A stretch of 64,000 nucleotides of DNA from Flavobacterium sp. (GTDB lineage: Bacteria; Bacteroidota; Bacteroidia; Flavobacteriales; Flavobacteriaceae), in the NCBI RefSeq assembly GCF_029945805.1, contig NZ_JAQSDH010000049.1, positions 51,416 to 115,415 on the forward strand, read 5' to 3'. Under the pieces are notes generated by a model, which was given only the letters and a program-made list of their open reading frames with translations, searched no databases and was not told where the DNA came from. The number at the start of each line of letters is the position of its first letter. Position 1 is the first letter of the stretch. Made by a program: the position numbers and the translations under genes. Of the stretch, positions 8,194-17,486 are shown piece by piece.

Positions 8194-9465
8194 TTAGTTT
8201 ATGATATCAAAACCAGTGTATTTGCGCAATACTTCTGGAATCACAATCCCTTCTGGAGTTTGATAATTCTCCAGTATTCCGGCTAAAACTCTTGGCAATG
8301 CTAAGGAACTTCCGTTCAACGTGTGCGCTAATTGTGTCTTTCCTTCTTTTCCTTTAAAACGCAATTTCAAACGGTTGGCTTGGAACGTTTCAAAATTGGA
8401 CACAGAAGAGATTTCCAACCATTTATCCTGAGCTGTCGAGAATACTTCAAAATCATAGGTCAATGCCGAAGCAAATCCCATATCACCTCCGCAAAGGCGT
8501 AAAATTCGATAAGGCAATTTCAATTCGTCAAGGATATTTTTTATATGCTCAACCATTCCGTCTAAAGCTTCATACGATTTATCTGGATGCTCGATGCGTA
8601 CTATTTCTACTTTGTCAAATTGGTGTAACCGATTCAAACCTCGAACATGCGCTCCATAAGATCCCGCTTCACGACGGAAACACGGTGTGTAACCCGTACA
8701 TAAAATAGGCAATTCGCTTTCCTGTAAAATTACGTCACGAAAAATATTTGTCACTGGAACTTCTGCAGTTGGAATTAGGTATAAATCATCCGTTTTATCG
8801 TGGTACATCTGCCCTTCTTTATCTGGCAATTGTCCCGTTCCGTAGGCAGAAGCTTCGTTTACCAAATGCGGCACTTGGTATTCTTGATAGCCTGCATCTG
8901 TATTTTTATCTAAAAAATAAGAAATTAGTGCACGTTGTAATTTGGCGCCCTTTCCTTTGTACACTGGAAATCCAGCACCCGTGATTTTTACACCCAATTC
9001 GAAATCGATGATGTCGTATTTTTTTACCAATTCCCAATGTGGTTGTGCTCCTTCATGCAAAACCGGAATTGTTCCTGTTTCGAAAATGTTCAGATTTTCT
9101 TCTGGAGTTTTACCTACTGGAACGATAGCTGCTGGAAGATTTGGTAATAAATACATTTTATCCAAAAGATCTTTAGCCAAAGCATCTGATTTTTCAGATA
9201 GTTCTTTACTAGTTTCTTTCAGTTGAACGGTTTTCATTTTTAGAATTTCCGCTTTAGCTTTTTCACCATTTTTCATTAAATCGCCAATAGCCGATGAAAG
9301 TTTGTTGGCTTCTGCCAAAGTGTTGTCAAGAGCCACTTGAGTGCTTCTTCTATTTTCGTCTAATTCGATTACTTCTTCCACGAGCGCTTTCACATCCATG
9401 TTTCTTTTGGCCAAAGCCGCAATCACTTTTTCTTTATTTTCTCTAATGTAACTTATCTGTAACAT
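8194..9465 (-). CDS. serS: Seryl-tRNA synthetase
   Basis: Charges tRNA-Ser. The 423-residue protein has the N-terminal coiled-coil tRNA-binding arm (about 30-105) and the class II catalytic core: motif 2 around TPCFRREAGSYG (near residue 270) and motif 3 in the last 40 residues (NGSSLALPRVLAGILE). The start MLQISYIRENKEKVI is the typical N terminus. First gene of the minus-strand housekeeping run. Confidence 0.97.
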   Translation of the reverse strand: MLQISYIRENKEKVIAALAKRNMDVKALVEEVIELDENRRSTQVALDNTLAEANKLSSAIGDLMKNGEKAKAEILKMKTVQLKETSKELSEKSDALAKDLLDKMYLLPNLPAAIVPVGKTPEENLNIFETGTIPVLHEGAQPHWELVKKYDIIDFELGVKITGAGFPVYKGKGAKLQRALISYFLDKNTDAGYQEYQVPHLVNEASAYGTGQLPDKEGQMYHDKTDDLYLIPTAEVPVTNIFRDVILQESELPILCTGYTPCFRREAGSYGAHVRGLNRLHQFDKVEIVRIEHPDKSYEALDGMVEHIKNILDELKLPYRILRLCGGDMGFASALTYDFEVFSTAQDKWLEISSVSNFETFQANRLKLRFKGKEGKTQLAHTLNGSSLALPRVLAGILENYQTPEGIVIPEVLRKYTGFDIIN

Positions 9466-9485
9466 GACTTTTCTTTATAAGGACG

Positions 9486-9493
9486 CAAATTTA
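9486..9493 (-). promoter_or_regulatory. Putative -7 box for serS (TAAATTTG)
   Basis: Exact TANNTTTG match on the minus strand 20 bases before the serS ATG. The -33 element is unclear. Confidence 0.4.
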
Positions 9494-9644
9494 ATGAAAT
9501 GTTTGATAAAACCTTTCTGTTACCAAAAAACTTATGCTATTCTAAACAAATTAAAATCAGTAAAATAGGTATAGAATTTATATTTTTTTTGGCAGATGTT
9601 TACTTCATAAATTATTATATTCGCAAAAATTTCTCTTAACCATT

Positions 9645-11567
9645 ATGAAAAAAGCCTACTTATTACTCCTTTGTTTACCTTTATCCTTTGTTTTTGCTCA
9701 AAGTAATACAGCCACAAGAAGTTCAATTGCTGAAGCTGAAATGAAATCAGCAGCCCAAACAATGAATCTCCAGGTAAATCCAAACACTATTAATTATGAC
9801 ATTACCTATCATAAATTAGAGTTAACCGTAAATCCAAATACGAAATTTATCTCTGGAAAAATTACTACAACTTTTACGGCTTTGGCTGATATGAATACCA
9901 TCACTTTTGATTTTGCTAATACCCTGACCGCAAGTTTGGTAAAAAAAGGAGTTGCGAATTTGACTTTTACGGAAAATACCAGTAACGAATTAATCATTAC
10001 ACTACCATCAACTCAGGCTGCGGGAACTTCTGCCACCATTGAAGTAACTTATTCTGGAACGCCACCTAACAACGGTTTTGGTTCTTTTGAGCAAACAACA
10101 CATAACGGAGTGCCGATCATCTGGACCCTTTCTGAGCCTTTTGGCGCTAGAGACTGGTGGCCATGCAAACAAGATTTGAATGATAAAATAGACAGCATCG
10201 ATGTTTATATCACGGCGCCATCGCAATATGTGAGCGTTTCTAACGGCATTGAAACTACGGCACCCGTAATTTCTGGAGCGAATAAGACAACGCATTTCCA
10301 TCACGGATATCCTATTCCAGCCTACCTTATTGCTATTGCTGTAACTAATTATAGCGTTTACACTCAGGCCGGAGGAACGGCTCCTAATGATTACCCAATT
10401 ATCAATTATATTTATCCAGAAAATTATAATCAATCTTCTTTTTCTCAATTAGATGAAACTCCTGCAATTTTAGACTTATATGAAAACTTATTTGAAGTAT
10501 ATCCATTTCACAATGAAAAATATGGACATGCTCAATTTAGTTGGGGTGGCGGAATGGAGCATACAACGGTTTCATTTATGGTAAATTTTAGTCGCCAGTT
10601 GATTGCTCACGAATTAGCACACCAATGGTTTGGAGACAAAGTAACTTGCGGAACTTGGAAAGATATTTGGCTTAACGAAGGTTTCGCAACCTATCTGGCA
10701 ACGTTAGTTATTGAAAACTTTGACGGGATTGATGCATTTGTAACCGAAAAACAAGATATGATCAATAACATAACATCAAGTCCAACTGGAAATCTTTATT
10801 TAACAGACGTTCAGGCGACTAATGTAAACCGAATATTCAGTAGTCGATTGAGTTATGACAAAGGCGCAATGGTTTTAGAAATGCTTCGTTTCAAATTGGG
10901 CGATACTGCTTTTTTTCAAGGTTTAAAAAATTACTTGGCCGATAGTAATCTAGCGTATAAATATGCGGTAACGGATGATCTTCAAGGACATTTAGAAACC
11001 GTTTATGGAGGAAGTTTAACGGAGTTTTTTAATGATTGGGTTTACAATCAAGGATATCCAACGTACAGCATAGTAGCTCAGAATTACGGTGCTGGACAAG
11101 CACGATTTGTGGTAAACCAAACGCAGTCGGATGCTTCGGTCTCCTTTTTTGAGATGCCGGTGCCTGTGAGGGTTTTTGGCGCTGCAGGGCAACAAGCCGA
11201 TTTAGTTTTAAACAATACGATCAATGGTGAGGAAATTATACTAAATGTTCCTTTTGAAATTACGGGTGTAGAATTTGATCCAGAAAGACATCTTGTTGCT
11301 CGTAATTCGACCATCACTTTAGGGAATCAAAACTACGATTTAGAAAAAGCGATTGGCCTTTATCCTAATCCCTCGTCGGATGTTTTACACATTCAGATGC
11401 CTAACTCTACAAACTTTGAAAAAGTAATCATTTACAACAGTTTAGGGCAAAAAGTTATGGAAGCTACTAGTGCTAATTTCTCTGTAAATAGTCTGGCAAC
11501 TGGAGTTCATTATGTAGACATTCAAACTACAGAAGGTACTTTTCATAAAAAATTCATAAAAAAATAA
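9645..11567 (+). CDS. M1 family metallopeptidase with T9SS sorting domain
   Basis: Secreted zinc aminopeptidase. Signal peptide at residues 1-18 (ending VFAQ), an N-terminal beta domain, a GGGMEHTT substrate-anchor motif (301-308), the zinc site HELAH (H322, E323, H326) with the third ligand E345 in NEGF, and a SYDKGAM segment carrying the likely catalytic tyrosine. Residues ~565-640 are a type A sorting domain (GLYPNPSSDVL, ending FHKKFIKK), so it is exported by the type IX system and anchored or released at the surface. At 640 residues it lacks the large C-terminal helical domain of classical aminopeptidase N. Divergent from serS. Confidence 0.95.
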   Translation: MKKAYLLLLCLPLSFVFAQSNTATRSSIAEAEMKSAAQTMNLQVNPNTINYDITYHKLELTVNPNTKFISGKITTTFTALADMNTITFDFANTLTASLVKKGVANLTFTENTSNELIITLPSTQAAGTSATIEVTYSGTPPNNGFGSFEQTTHNGVPIIWTLSEPFGARDWWPCKQDLNDKIDSIDVYITAPSQYVSVSNGIETTAPVISGANKTTHFHHGYPIPAYLIAIAVTNYSVYTQAGGTAPNDYPIINYIYPENYNQSSFSQLDETPAILDLYENLFEVYPFHNEKYGHAQFSWGGGMEHTTVSFMVNFSRQLIAHELAHQWFGDKVTCGTWKDIWLNEGFATYLATLVIENFDGIDAFVTEKQDMINNITSSPTGNLYLTDVQATNVNRIFSSRLSYDKGAMVLEMLRFKLGDTAFFQGLKNYLADSNLAYKYAVTDDLQGHLETVYGGSLTEFFNDWVYNQGYPTYSIVAQNYGAGQARFVVNQTQSDASVSFFEMPVPVRVFGAAGQQADLVLNNTINGEEIILNVPFEITGVEFDPERHLVARNSTITLGNQNYDLEKAIGLYPNPSSDVLHIQMPNSTNFEKVIIYNSLGQKVMEATSANFSVNSLATGVHYVDIQTTEGTFHKKFIKK

Positions 11568-11591
11568 TCTTAACCAAATATTATGTGCGAG

Positions 11592-11614
11592 AGTAAGGTG
11601 GAAACCTTACTTTT
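11592..11614 (+). terminator. Hairpin downstream of M1 peptidase
   Basis: AGTAAGGT and ACCTTACT form an 8-bp stem with a GGAA loop, followed by a short T tract. It lies between the peptidase stop and rseP and could be a weak terminator or part of the rseP leader. Confidence 0.6.
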
Positions 11615-11641
11615 GTGCGTTTAAAAATCAAATTTAAATTA

Positions 11642-12967
11642 ATGATACAAATAGCACAGATACTTTTTATACTTTCAGTTCTGGTAATTCTACACGAATT
11701 GGGACATTATATTGCCGCTAAAATCTTCAAGGTTAGAATTGAAAAATTCTATTTATTCATTGATGCAGGATTTTCGCTTGTTAAGAAAAAAATTGGCGAA
11801 ACTGAATGGGGAATTGGTTGGTTGCCTCTTGGGGGATATGTAAAACTATCTGGAATGATTGACGAAAGTCTAGACGAAGCGCAAATGAAAGAACCTGCGC
11901 AACATTGGGAATTTCGTTCTAAACCCGCATGGCAACGTTTAATTATTATGTTAGGCGGAATAACCGTAAACATTTTACTGGCGTGGTTTATTTACACTAC
12001 AATGTTTGCAACGGTTGGTCAGAAATATGTTTCTACGGAAGCGATTCAGAAGAATGGTTTGGTTTTTGGCGATGTAGGTAAAAGCGTTGGATTTGAAAAC
12101 GGTGACCGAATTATATCGGTTGATGGAAAACTTCAGGATAAGTTCAATTGGATGATTATTGATGTTTTGTTGAGCGATAACATTCAGATTGAAAGAAATG
12201 GACAAAAAGTGAATTTGGTTTTAACTGATGAGCAAAAAGGAGAAATTATTTCTACAGAAGGAAGAGAGTTTGTTCAGCCAAGACTAAATCAAGCAATAAT
12301 AGATTCCGTTTTTTTAGACGGACAAGCATTTAAAGCAGGTCTCAAAAACAATGATATTATTGAAGCTGTAAATGGTAAATCTTGTGCTCATTTTGATCAA
12401 TTTACAGACGAAATCAAAGCGCATAAAAATGATACTGTTGCCATAACTGTAAAAAGAAACGGCAGCGACATTATTTTAAAAACATTGGTTAACAAAGAAG
12501 GAAAGATAGGATTTAAAGCAAAGTTCACAGAAAGAGAAGACTATATCATAAACAAACAGCATACCATTGGAACTGCCATTCCAGCTGCGGTGAGAGAATC
12601 ATGGAAACTATTTGTATATAATATCAAACAGTTCAAATTAATTCTTAAACCAAAAACAGGAGCCTACAAACAAGTTAAAAGTCCGGTGGGTATTGCACGA
12701 CAATTACCTGATACTTGGAATTGGGAGTTTGTATGGAACTTTACAGCCCTATTTTCTATCGGTTTGGCGTTCATGAATTTGTTGCCAATTCCAGGATTGG
12801 ATGGTGGACATGCCCTTTTTACCATTGCAGAAATGGTTACCGGCAGAAAATTAAGTGACAAAGCAATGGGCCACGTTCAGACCTTTGGAATGATTATTTT
12901 ACTGACTTTGATGGTATTAACTTTCGGGAAGGACATCTATCAATTAATAGCCGATAAATTATTTTAA
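11642..12967 (+). CDS. rseP: RIP zinc metalloprotease RseP (site-2 protease)
   Basis: Inner-membrane intramembrane protease that cleaves anti-sigma factors and signal-peptide remnants. From the ATG at 11642: transmembrane helix 1 with the active site HELGH (H18, E19, H22), two central PDZ domains (about 115-290), and the C-terminal zinc-ligand motif NLLPIPGLDGGH between later transmembrane helices. A GTG at 11615 would add nine residues but overlaps the hairpin region; the ATG gives the usual family start. Confidence 0.95.
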   Translation: MIQIAQILFILSVLVILHELGHYIAAKIFKVRIEKFYLFIDAGFSLVKKKIGETEWGIGWLPLGGYVKLSGMIDESLDEAQMKEPAQHWEFRSKPAWQRLIIMLGGITVNILLAWFIYTTMFATVGQKYVSTEAIQKNGLVFGDVGKSVGFENGDRIISVDGKLQDKFNWMIIDVLLSDNIQIERNGQKVNLVLTDEQKGEIISTEGREFVQPRLNQAIIDSVFLDGQAFKAGLKNNDIIEAVNGKSCAHFDQFTDEIKAHKNDTVAITVKRNGSDIILKTLVNKEGKIGFKAKFTEREDYIINKQHTIGTAIPAAVRESWKLFVYNIKQFKLILKPKTGAYKQVKSPVGIARQLPDTWNWEFVWNFTALFSIGLAFMNLLPIPGLDGGHALFTIAEMVTGRKLSDKAMGHVQTFGMIILLTLMVLTFGKDIYQLIADKLF

Positions 12968-12983
12968 TTTTTATTGTTTTTTA

Positions 12984-13014
12984 TTTGTAAAAATTAAAAA
13001 ACGTATTATATTTG
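12984..13014 (+). promoter_or_regulatory. Promoter of tRNA-Asn
   Basis: TTTG (12984-12987), 19-base spacer, TATATTTG (13007-13014): a full match to the Bacteroidota promoter pattern. The tRNA starts 28 bases downstream. Confidence 0.75.
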
Positions 13015-13041
13015 CAACCGCTTTAAAAAGGTAACACACCT

Positions 13042-13115
13042 TCCTTCTTAGCTCAGTTGGTTAGAGCATCTGACTGTTAATCAGAGGGTCCTTGGTTCGA
13101 GCCCAAGAGAGGGAG
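13042..13115 (+). tRNA. tRNA-Asn (anticodon GTT)
   Basis: 74 nt. Acceptor TCCTTCT pairs with AGAGGGA (one T-G), discriminator G, no encoded CCA. D arm with AGCTCAGTTGGTTAGAGC, anticodon stem TCTGA/TCAGA around loop CTGTTAA, T arm CTTGG-TTCGAGC-CCAAG. Confidence 0.98.
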
Positions 13116-13123
13116 CTGCTAAA

Positions 13124-13153
13124 AGAGCAACATGAAAATGTTGCTCTTTTTTT
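13124..13153 (+). terminator. tRNA-Asn terminator
   Basis: Ten-base stem AGAGCAACAT/ATGTTGCTCT with a GAAA loop and a T run. Confidence 0.88.
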
Positions 13154-13386
13154 ATGCACTATATTTGGCGAGCAATTTATCCCAAACTTGTTTCGGAAAG
13201 TCCAAGAAAGGAAGCAAACAAAAAGCCTGATATGAAAGTATCGGGCTTTTTAATACAAACACGTCATGCCTGTGTAGAGCATTAAAACTTTAACTTGATG
13301 TTAAAATGATGCAAAAAGTAAAAAGAGGATTGCTATAATTTGGCTGAAGACTTTAAATAAAAGCGCTTTTTGCCTGTAACTGCAAT

Positions 13387-14784
13387 TTATTTTATGTTCA
13401 ATTGTTCCTCAATTGACTCCAACCGGACTTCCTTTTTAGCAACAGACAAAAAATCACGATACCATTTCCCTGAATTCTTAACCGTTCGTTTTTGAGTGTC
13501 ATAATCAATATGGATTAATCCGAATCGTTGCTTGTATCCTTCTGCCCACTCAAAATTATCGGTCAAAGACCAAACAAAATATCCTGCCAATTTGGTACAA
13601 CTTCCTTTGGCTCGCAATACTTGTTCTAAATAGGATTTTATAAAATGAGTCCGATTATCATCCTGCACCTCTCCAGCAATTACCTCATCCGGAAAAGCCG
13701 CGCCGTTTTCGGTTACCATTATTTTTCTTACTCCTTCATACTCTTGAAATTTGGAAATCATTTGAAAAATAGCTTCCGGATAGACTTCCCAATCCATTGA
13801 AGTATAAAAGACTTTTCGTTTATCGGCCGGAATAATTTTGGCATTCAAATGCGGTGTGAAAATAGTATGGGCAACCACTTCCCGTGTGTAATTTTGTATG
13901 CCAATGAAATCAAACGTGACTTTCATTAACTCGGTATCTCCTTCTGCAATATAGTGCTTTACTTTTTTTAAGAATGGCAAATCATCTGTGGGATACCCCA
14001 AACCTAAAGACGGTTCGATAAACAAGCGATTGAGCAAGGCATCTACCCTTTTGGCAGCAACACTATCTTTTTGCGAAAACGAGTTGGGTGTAATGTAGGA
14101 ACAAGAAAATGTACTGCCTACAATTGCTTTTGGACAAATATCTTTAATAGTGTTATACCCAATGGCCTGGCAAAGTACCGCATGATGCATGGCAGGAATA
14201 AAGTTATTAAATCCTTTTTTACCTGGGGCATGCATTCCCAAAAAATAACCAGCACCAGTGAATACCATTGGCTCGTTGAGCACCATCCAGTAGGTTACTT
14301 TATTTTTGAATGCCGCCACACAAACGGTTACATAATCTCGAAACCAATCTAAAATATCTCGATTAGACCATCCTCCTTTTTCTTGTAACTCTTGCGGTAA
14401 GTCCCAATGGTATAGTGTTACAAAAGGGGTTATGCCACTTACCAAACAGTAGTCTATTATTTTGTGATAAAAGTCGAGCCCTGCTTGGTTAATTTCTCCC
14501 GTACCATCAGGAATGATTCTCGGCCAAGATAAGGAGAATCTGAAGTTGGGAATCCCCAATTGTTTGATTAAGTCAATGTCTTGTTTGTAATTGATATAGA
14601 AGTCAGAAGCCTTATAATGGGTATCATCATTTAATATTTTATTCTTTTGCGTAACAAACACATCCCAAATAGAAGCGCCTTTTCCGTGTAGGTTGTGTGC
14701 GCCTTCTGTTTGCAAAGCTGAGGTAGCAACACCCCAAATAAAATCAGGTCCAAAATCATTTTTAGAAAAACTTTTAGTAGTCAT
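13387..14784 (-). CDS. GH1 family beta-glucosidase
   Basis: Glycoside hydrolase family 1, 465 residues, a typical length. Key residues are present: TLYHWDLPQ (123-131), acid/base glutamate E171 in LNEP, nucleophile E359 in VTENG, and the sugar-binding DNFEWAEGY segment near the C terminus. No signal peptide, so it acts in the cytoplasm. Last gene of a three-gene operon, three bases after a glycosyltransferase, which suggests a role in turnover of a glycoconjugate rather than general cellobiose use (inference). Substrate specificity cannot be read from the sequence. Confidence 0.95.
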   Translation of the reverse strand: MTTKSFSKNDFGPDFIWGVATSALQTEGAHNLHGKGASIWDVFVTQKNKILNDDTHYKASDFYINYKQDIDLIKQLGIPNFRFSLSWPRIIPDGTGEINQAGLDFYHKIIDYCLVSGITPFVTLYHWDLPQELQEKGGWSNRDILDWFRDYVTVCVAAFKNKVTYWMVLNEPMVFTGAGYFLGMHAPGKKGFNNFIPAMHHAVLCQAIGYNTIKDICPKAIVGSTFSCSYITPNSFSQKDSVAAKRVDALLNRLFIEPSLGLGYPTDDLPFLKKVKHYIAEGDTELMKVTFDFIGIQNYTREVVAHTIFTPHLNAKIIPADKRKVFYTSMDWEVYPEAIFQMISKFQEYEGVRKIMVTENGAAFPDEVIAGEVQDDNRTHFIKSYLEQVLRAKGSCTKLAGYFVWSLTDNFEWAEGYKQRFGLIHIDYDTQKRTVKNSGKWYRDFLSVAKKEVRLESIEEQLNIK

Positions 14785-14787
14785 GGG

Positions 14788-15828
14788 TTATTGAAATAAA
14801 GAGTAATGATCCGACTCATAATTAGCGTCTAGTTTTTGTTTTCCGGCATGGATATCCACAATCAGGTCGATCATTCTTTGGGTGTTATCAGGATAATCAA
14901 CAGGAACAATGGTGTCATCCATAAGCCATGCTTTTAGTAACGGAAGAGTATCCGAATTGAACTTTTTCAATACCGGAACGCCCATCGACTTGAGCATTTC
15001 GGCGTTATAAAATTGTTCCAACTGTTTTTTCATTGGGACTACCAGTAACTTTTTTTTTAGAAACAAGGCTTCACTTGCTGTTCCGAAACCGGCATTGCAG
15101 AAAACTCCTTTTGAAGCGGCCATACTCTTTAAGAATTGAGCTCCATTGATAGGCATGATCTTAATGTTCTTAACTATTTTTTCTTCTTTGTTGTGTTTAG
15201 AAAATACTTGCCATTGTACATTTTCTATTTTCTTTAGTCGTTTGATGATTTGCTCATCGCTAAAAGAAGGAAGATAAACCGTATAGTGTCCTTCATTAGT
15301 TGGAATCAATTCACGCACTGCTTTGCGGATAATCGGAGTAAATACATTGGCGTCCAAACTTTTGAAATGAAAACCATAATTATAAGTCGTAGGCGCATAA
15401 TTTTGAAGCACCAAGCGTCCGATAAGATCACTTTTTTTAGGTTTAGGTGCTAAAGAATGTAGGGTGGCCACTTGATTGCTCAACCCAATACAAACCCGTT
15501 TGGCTTTGATGGCTGCCCAACAGGAAACCGGTTCAAAGTCGCTTATGATTAAGTCGTATTCTTTGACATTCAACTTTTTGATTTCTTTTAAAAGCTTAAT
15601 CGAATTAAGCTTTACAAAGGTTTTCCAAAAGTCAACACCGCCTTTTTTACCAAAGATAAACGACATACCATTGAACTTATATTTCACTTTAAAAGGCAAC
15701 TCAATATCCGACTGTATACCACTAACCAAAATGTCTAAGTCACCCTTTTTTTCTAGATAAGGGATGATTTCCATAGCTCTAGTGATGTGACCGTTTCCGG
15801 TTCCTTGTATGGCGTAAAGTATTTTCAT
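14788..15828 (-). CDS. Glycosyltransferase, MJ1255/GT28-like
   Basis: A 346-residue GT-B-like protein starting MKILYAIQGTGNGHITRAME, whose glycine-rich GTGNGHITRA loop (9-18) is the family mark. The C-terminal half carries the donor-site pattern (FCNAGFGTASEALFLKKKLLVVP). Related to uncharacterised MJ1255/VC2487-type transferases and more distantly to MurG and diacylglycerol glycosyltransferases. Between the GH1 gene and an LpxH-like phosphoesterase with gaps of 2-3 bases, so one operon. A glycolipid role is inference. Confidence 0.85.
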   Translation of the reverse strand: MKILYAIQGTGNGHITRAMEIIPYLEKKGDLDILVSGIQSDIELPFKVKYKFNGMSFIFGKKGGVDFWKTFVKLNSIKLLKEIKKLNVKEYDLIISDFEPVSCWAAIKAKRVCIGLSNQVATLHSLAPKPKKSDLIGRLVLQNYAPTTYNYGFHFKSLDANVFTPIIRKAVRELIPTNEGHYTVYLPSFSDEQIIKRLKKIENVQWQVFSKHNKEEKIVKNIKIMPINGAQFLKSMAASKGVFCNAGFGTASEALFLKKKLLVVPMKKQLEQFYNAEMLKSMGVPVLKKFNSDTLPLLKAWLMDDTIVPVDYPDNTQRMIDLIVDIHAGKQKLDANYESDHYSLFQ

Positions 15829-15830
15829 TT

Positions 15831-16715
15831 CTAAAAATTAAGGGTTGTAATACGGTGCTTTTCTTTTAAGAAACCACTGAGCATTTGGTTGAAAATAGCT
15901 TGATTGTCTAATAAAGTAAGTTCATCATCAGTGTCTTCATGAACCTCAATAAAATGAATTGGGTCGTATTTAAATAGTGTCCAAGCTTTATCATGGTACT
16001 CTAAGGCCGTTAGGTTTTCTATCCAATCGCCCGAGTTTAGGTACTGTACTTGTCCGTTTTCTGTAATTATGGTTTTTATTTCAGGATGGTGAATGTGTCC
16101 GCAGAGCACAAAATCATAACCATTTGAAATCGCAATATCAGCCGTAGTTTTTTCGAAGTTGTTGACGAATTTAACCGCTTCTTTGACACTGTTTTTGATG
16201 TTTTTTGAGAGCGATATTTTTCCTTTCCCCATTTTAACAGAAAACCAATTGCACAACGCATTAATTAGAATTAACATGTCGTACCCATGTGAACCCAATC
16301 GAGTCAGCCACTTGGAATGCTGCATCGTGACATCAAATACATCACCATGGAAAATCCATGTTTTTTTACCGTCAAGGTCTAAAAGCAATTTGTTTTCAAT
16401 CGTAAGGTTCCCCATCTTAAAGCCGGCAAACTTTCTAAGCATCTCATCGTGGTTGCCTGTGATGTAGTAAACTTTGACACCTTTACTGACCCAATTCATG
16501 ATTTTATGAATGACTTGCATGTGTGATTTGGGCCAATAGCGTTTGCTAAACTGCCACATGTCAATAATGTCACCGTTCAGAATAATTACTTTGGGCTTGA
16601 TGCTGTTCAAATAATTCAAAAGCTCTTTACTTTGGCAGCCGTAAGTGCCCAAATGAATATCAGAAAGCACTAATAAATCAATTTTTCGCTTCTTTGGTTT
16701 TTGGTTTTTAGACAT
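15831..16715 (-). CDS. UDP-2,3-diacylglucosamine diphosphatase-like metallophosphoesterase
   Basis: Calcineurin-like phosphoesterase of the LpxH/COG2908 type, 294 residues. Metal-binding motifs in order: DIHLG (D19, H21), GDIID (D49), GNHD (88-90), HGD, and GHIHHPE near residue 210. A true LpxH acts in lipid A synthesis, but paralogues like this next to glycosyltransferases are common and their substrates are unknown. First gene of the operon with the glycosyltransferase and GH1 glucosidase. A basic N-terminal stretch (KNQKPKKRK) precedes the domain. Confidence 0.85.
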   Translation of the reverse strand: MSKNQKPKKRKIDLLVLSDIHLGTYGCQSKELLNYLNSIKPKVIILNGDIIDMWQFSKRYWPKSHMQVIHKIMNWVSKGVKVYYITGNHDEMLRKFAGFKMGNLTIENKLLLDLDGKKTWIFHGDVFDVTMQHSKWLTRLGSHGYDMLILINALCNWFSVKMGKGKISLSKNIKNSVKEAVKFVNNFEKTTADIAISNGYDFVLCGHIHHPEIKTIITENGQVQYLNSGDWIENLTALEYHDKAWTLFKYDPIHFIEVHEDTDDELTLLDNQAIFNQMLSGFLKEKHRITTLNF

Positions 16716-17147
16716 GGCAAATGGATTTATGGGTACTATAATAGTTTAGTCCTGTGGTGCGTGTTGGCACTAAAATAACTTTTGGTTTTAAAGGACAAGA
16801 AGCTAGATGAGTCGTGTGGAGTGCACTCATTTGAGCAATAGCAGAAAAAAATAGCCGTGAATTTTTCAATACTGGTTTCAACTTGCAATCTGATTAGCAT
16901 GCAGGTCAAACAAATGTACCCCAAGCAGGTAAAGCACTGATTATTTTATCATTAAGTTTGGGTTAATGTTTTAAGAAAAATAGCTGTTGACTTGTTACAG
17001 TGAACAAGAAAACCAACTCACACATTGGTTTTTTTAACTCTTTATAGCCAAACATTGCGACAAAAAATTTGAAATAAAAAAATTGTCACAGAAAGTGTGG
17101 CAAACTTTTTGTAAGAAAAAAAATGTCACAGAAAAAGTTTAAAGCAA
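16716..17147. other. 432-base spacer with orphan terminator and operator-like repeats
   Basis: No credible gene. The left part holds a possible minus-strand -7 box TACATTTG (16911-16918) for the phosphoesterase operon. AAAACCAA/TTGGTTTT (17009-17032) plus five Ts forms a plus-strand terminator-like hairpin with no upstream plus-strand gene. The right end holds the TGTCACAGAAA repeats. Confidence 0.6.
17084..17134. promoter_or_regulatory. Direct repeats TGTCACAGAAA, putative operator
   Basis: The 11-mer TGTCACAGAAA occurs at 17084-17094 and 17124-17134, exactly 40 bases apart, each after a run of As, directly upstream of the helix-turn-helix gene. A related TTTCTGACAC lies upstream of the gene at 17811. 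Likely a site for the neighbouring regulator (inference). Confidence 0.5.
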
Positions 17148-17486
17148 ATGAAAAAAACGAATCCAATCCGGAATTTACTAGGTGTCAGCCAGGAAGATAT
17201 GGCGCTCATATTACAAGTTAGCCGCAGCCAATGGGCTATGTACGAACTGGGAAAAAGAGATTTGCCTACAAAAGCAAAGTTGGTGTTGGCTGAAATATTG
17301 CATTATGTAAAGACTCCCGAAATGTTTGCCAAAAGCTTACCTCAGGTAGAGCAACAACATGTTAGAAAACAACAACAACTTGAGCATTTATTAAAAGAAA
17401 ACGAGTACCAACAGGTGTTGACATCCAAAAAAATAAATTTCGTTGAGAGGAATATGCGACTAAGGTTAGAACACTACAAGTGGTAG
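17148..17486 (+). CDS. Cro/C1-type helix-turn-helix protein
   Basis: A 112-residue protein. Residues ~5-48 fit an HTH_3-like fold: GVSQEDMALILQVSRSQWAMYE carries the two helices (the second replaces the usual T with RSQWA), followed by the conserved glycine in LGKRDLP. The remainder is a charged helical tail rich in Gln and Glu, probably for dimerisation. The repeats just upstream suggest autoregulation. The stop overlaps the GTG start of the next small gene by 7 bases. Target genes unknown; the gene at 17811 is the natural candidate. Confidence 0.75.
   Translation: MKKTNPIRNLLGVSQEDMALILQVSRSQWAMYELGKRDLPTKAKLVLAEILHYVKTPEMFAKSLPQVEQQHVRKQQQLEHLLKENEYQQVLTSKKINFVERNMRLRLEHYKW

Noticed and set aside
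10008..10448. 146-residue reading frame on the minus strand inside the M1 peptidase gene
   Set aside because: It lies entirely antisense to a gene with clear peptidase motifs and has an Arg/Ser-rich composition without a recognisable fold.
16736..16924. 62-residue minus-strand frame in the 16.7-17.1 kb spacer
   Set aside because: No ribosome-binding site, ordinary random composition and overlap with the probable leader of the phosphoesterase operon.
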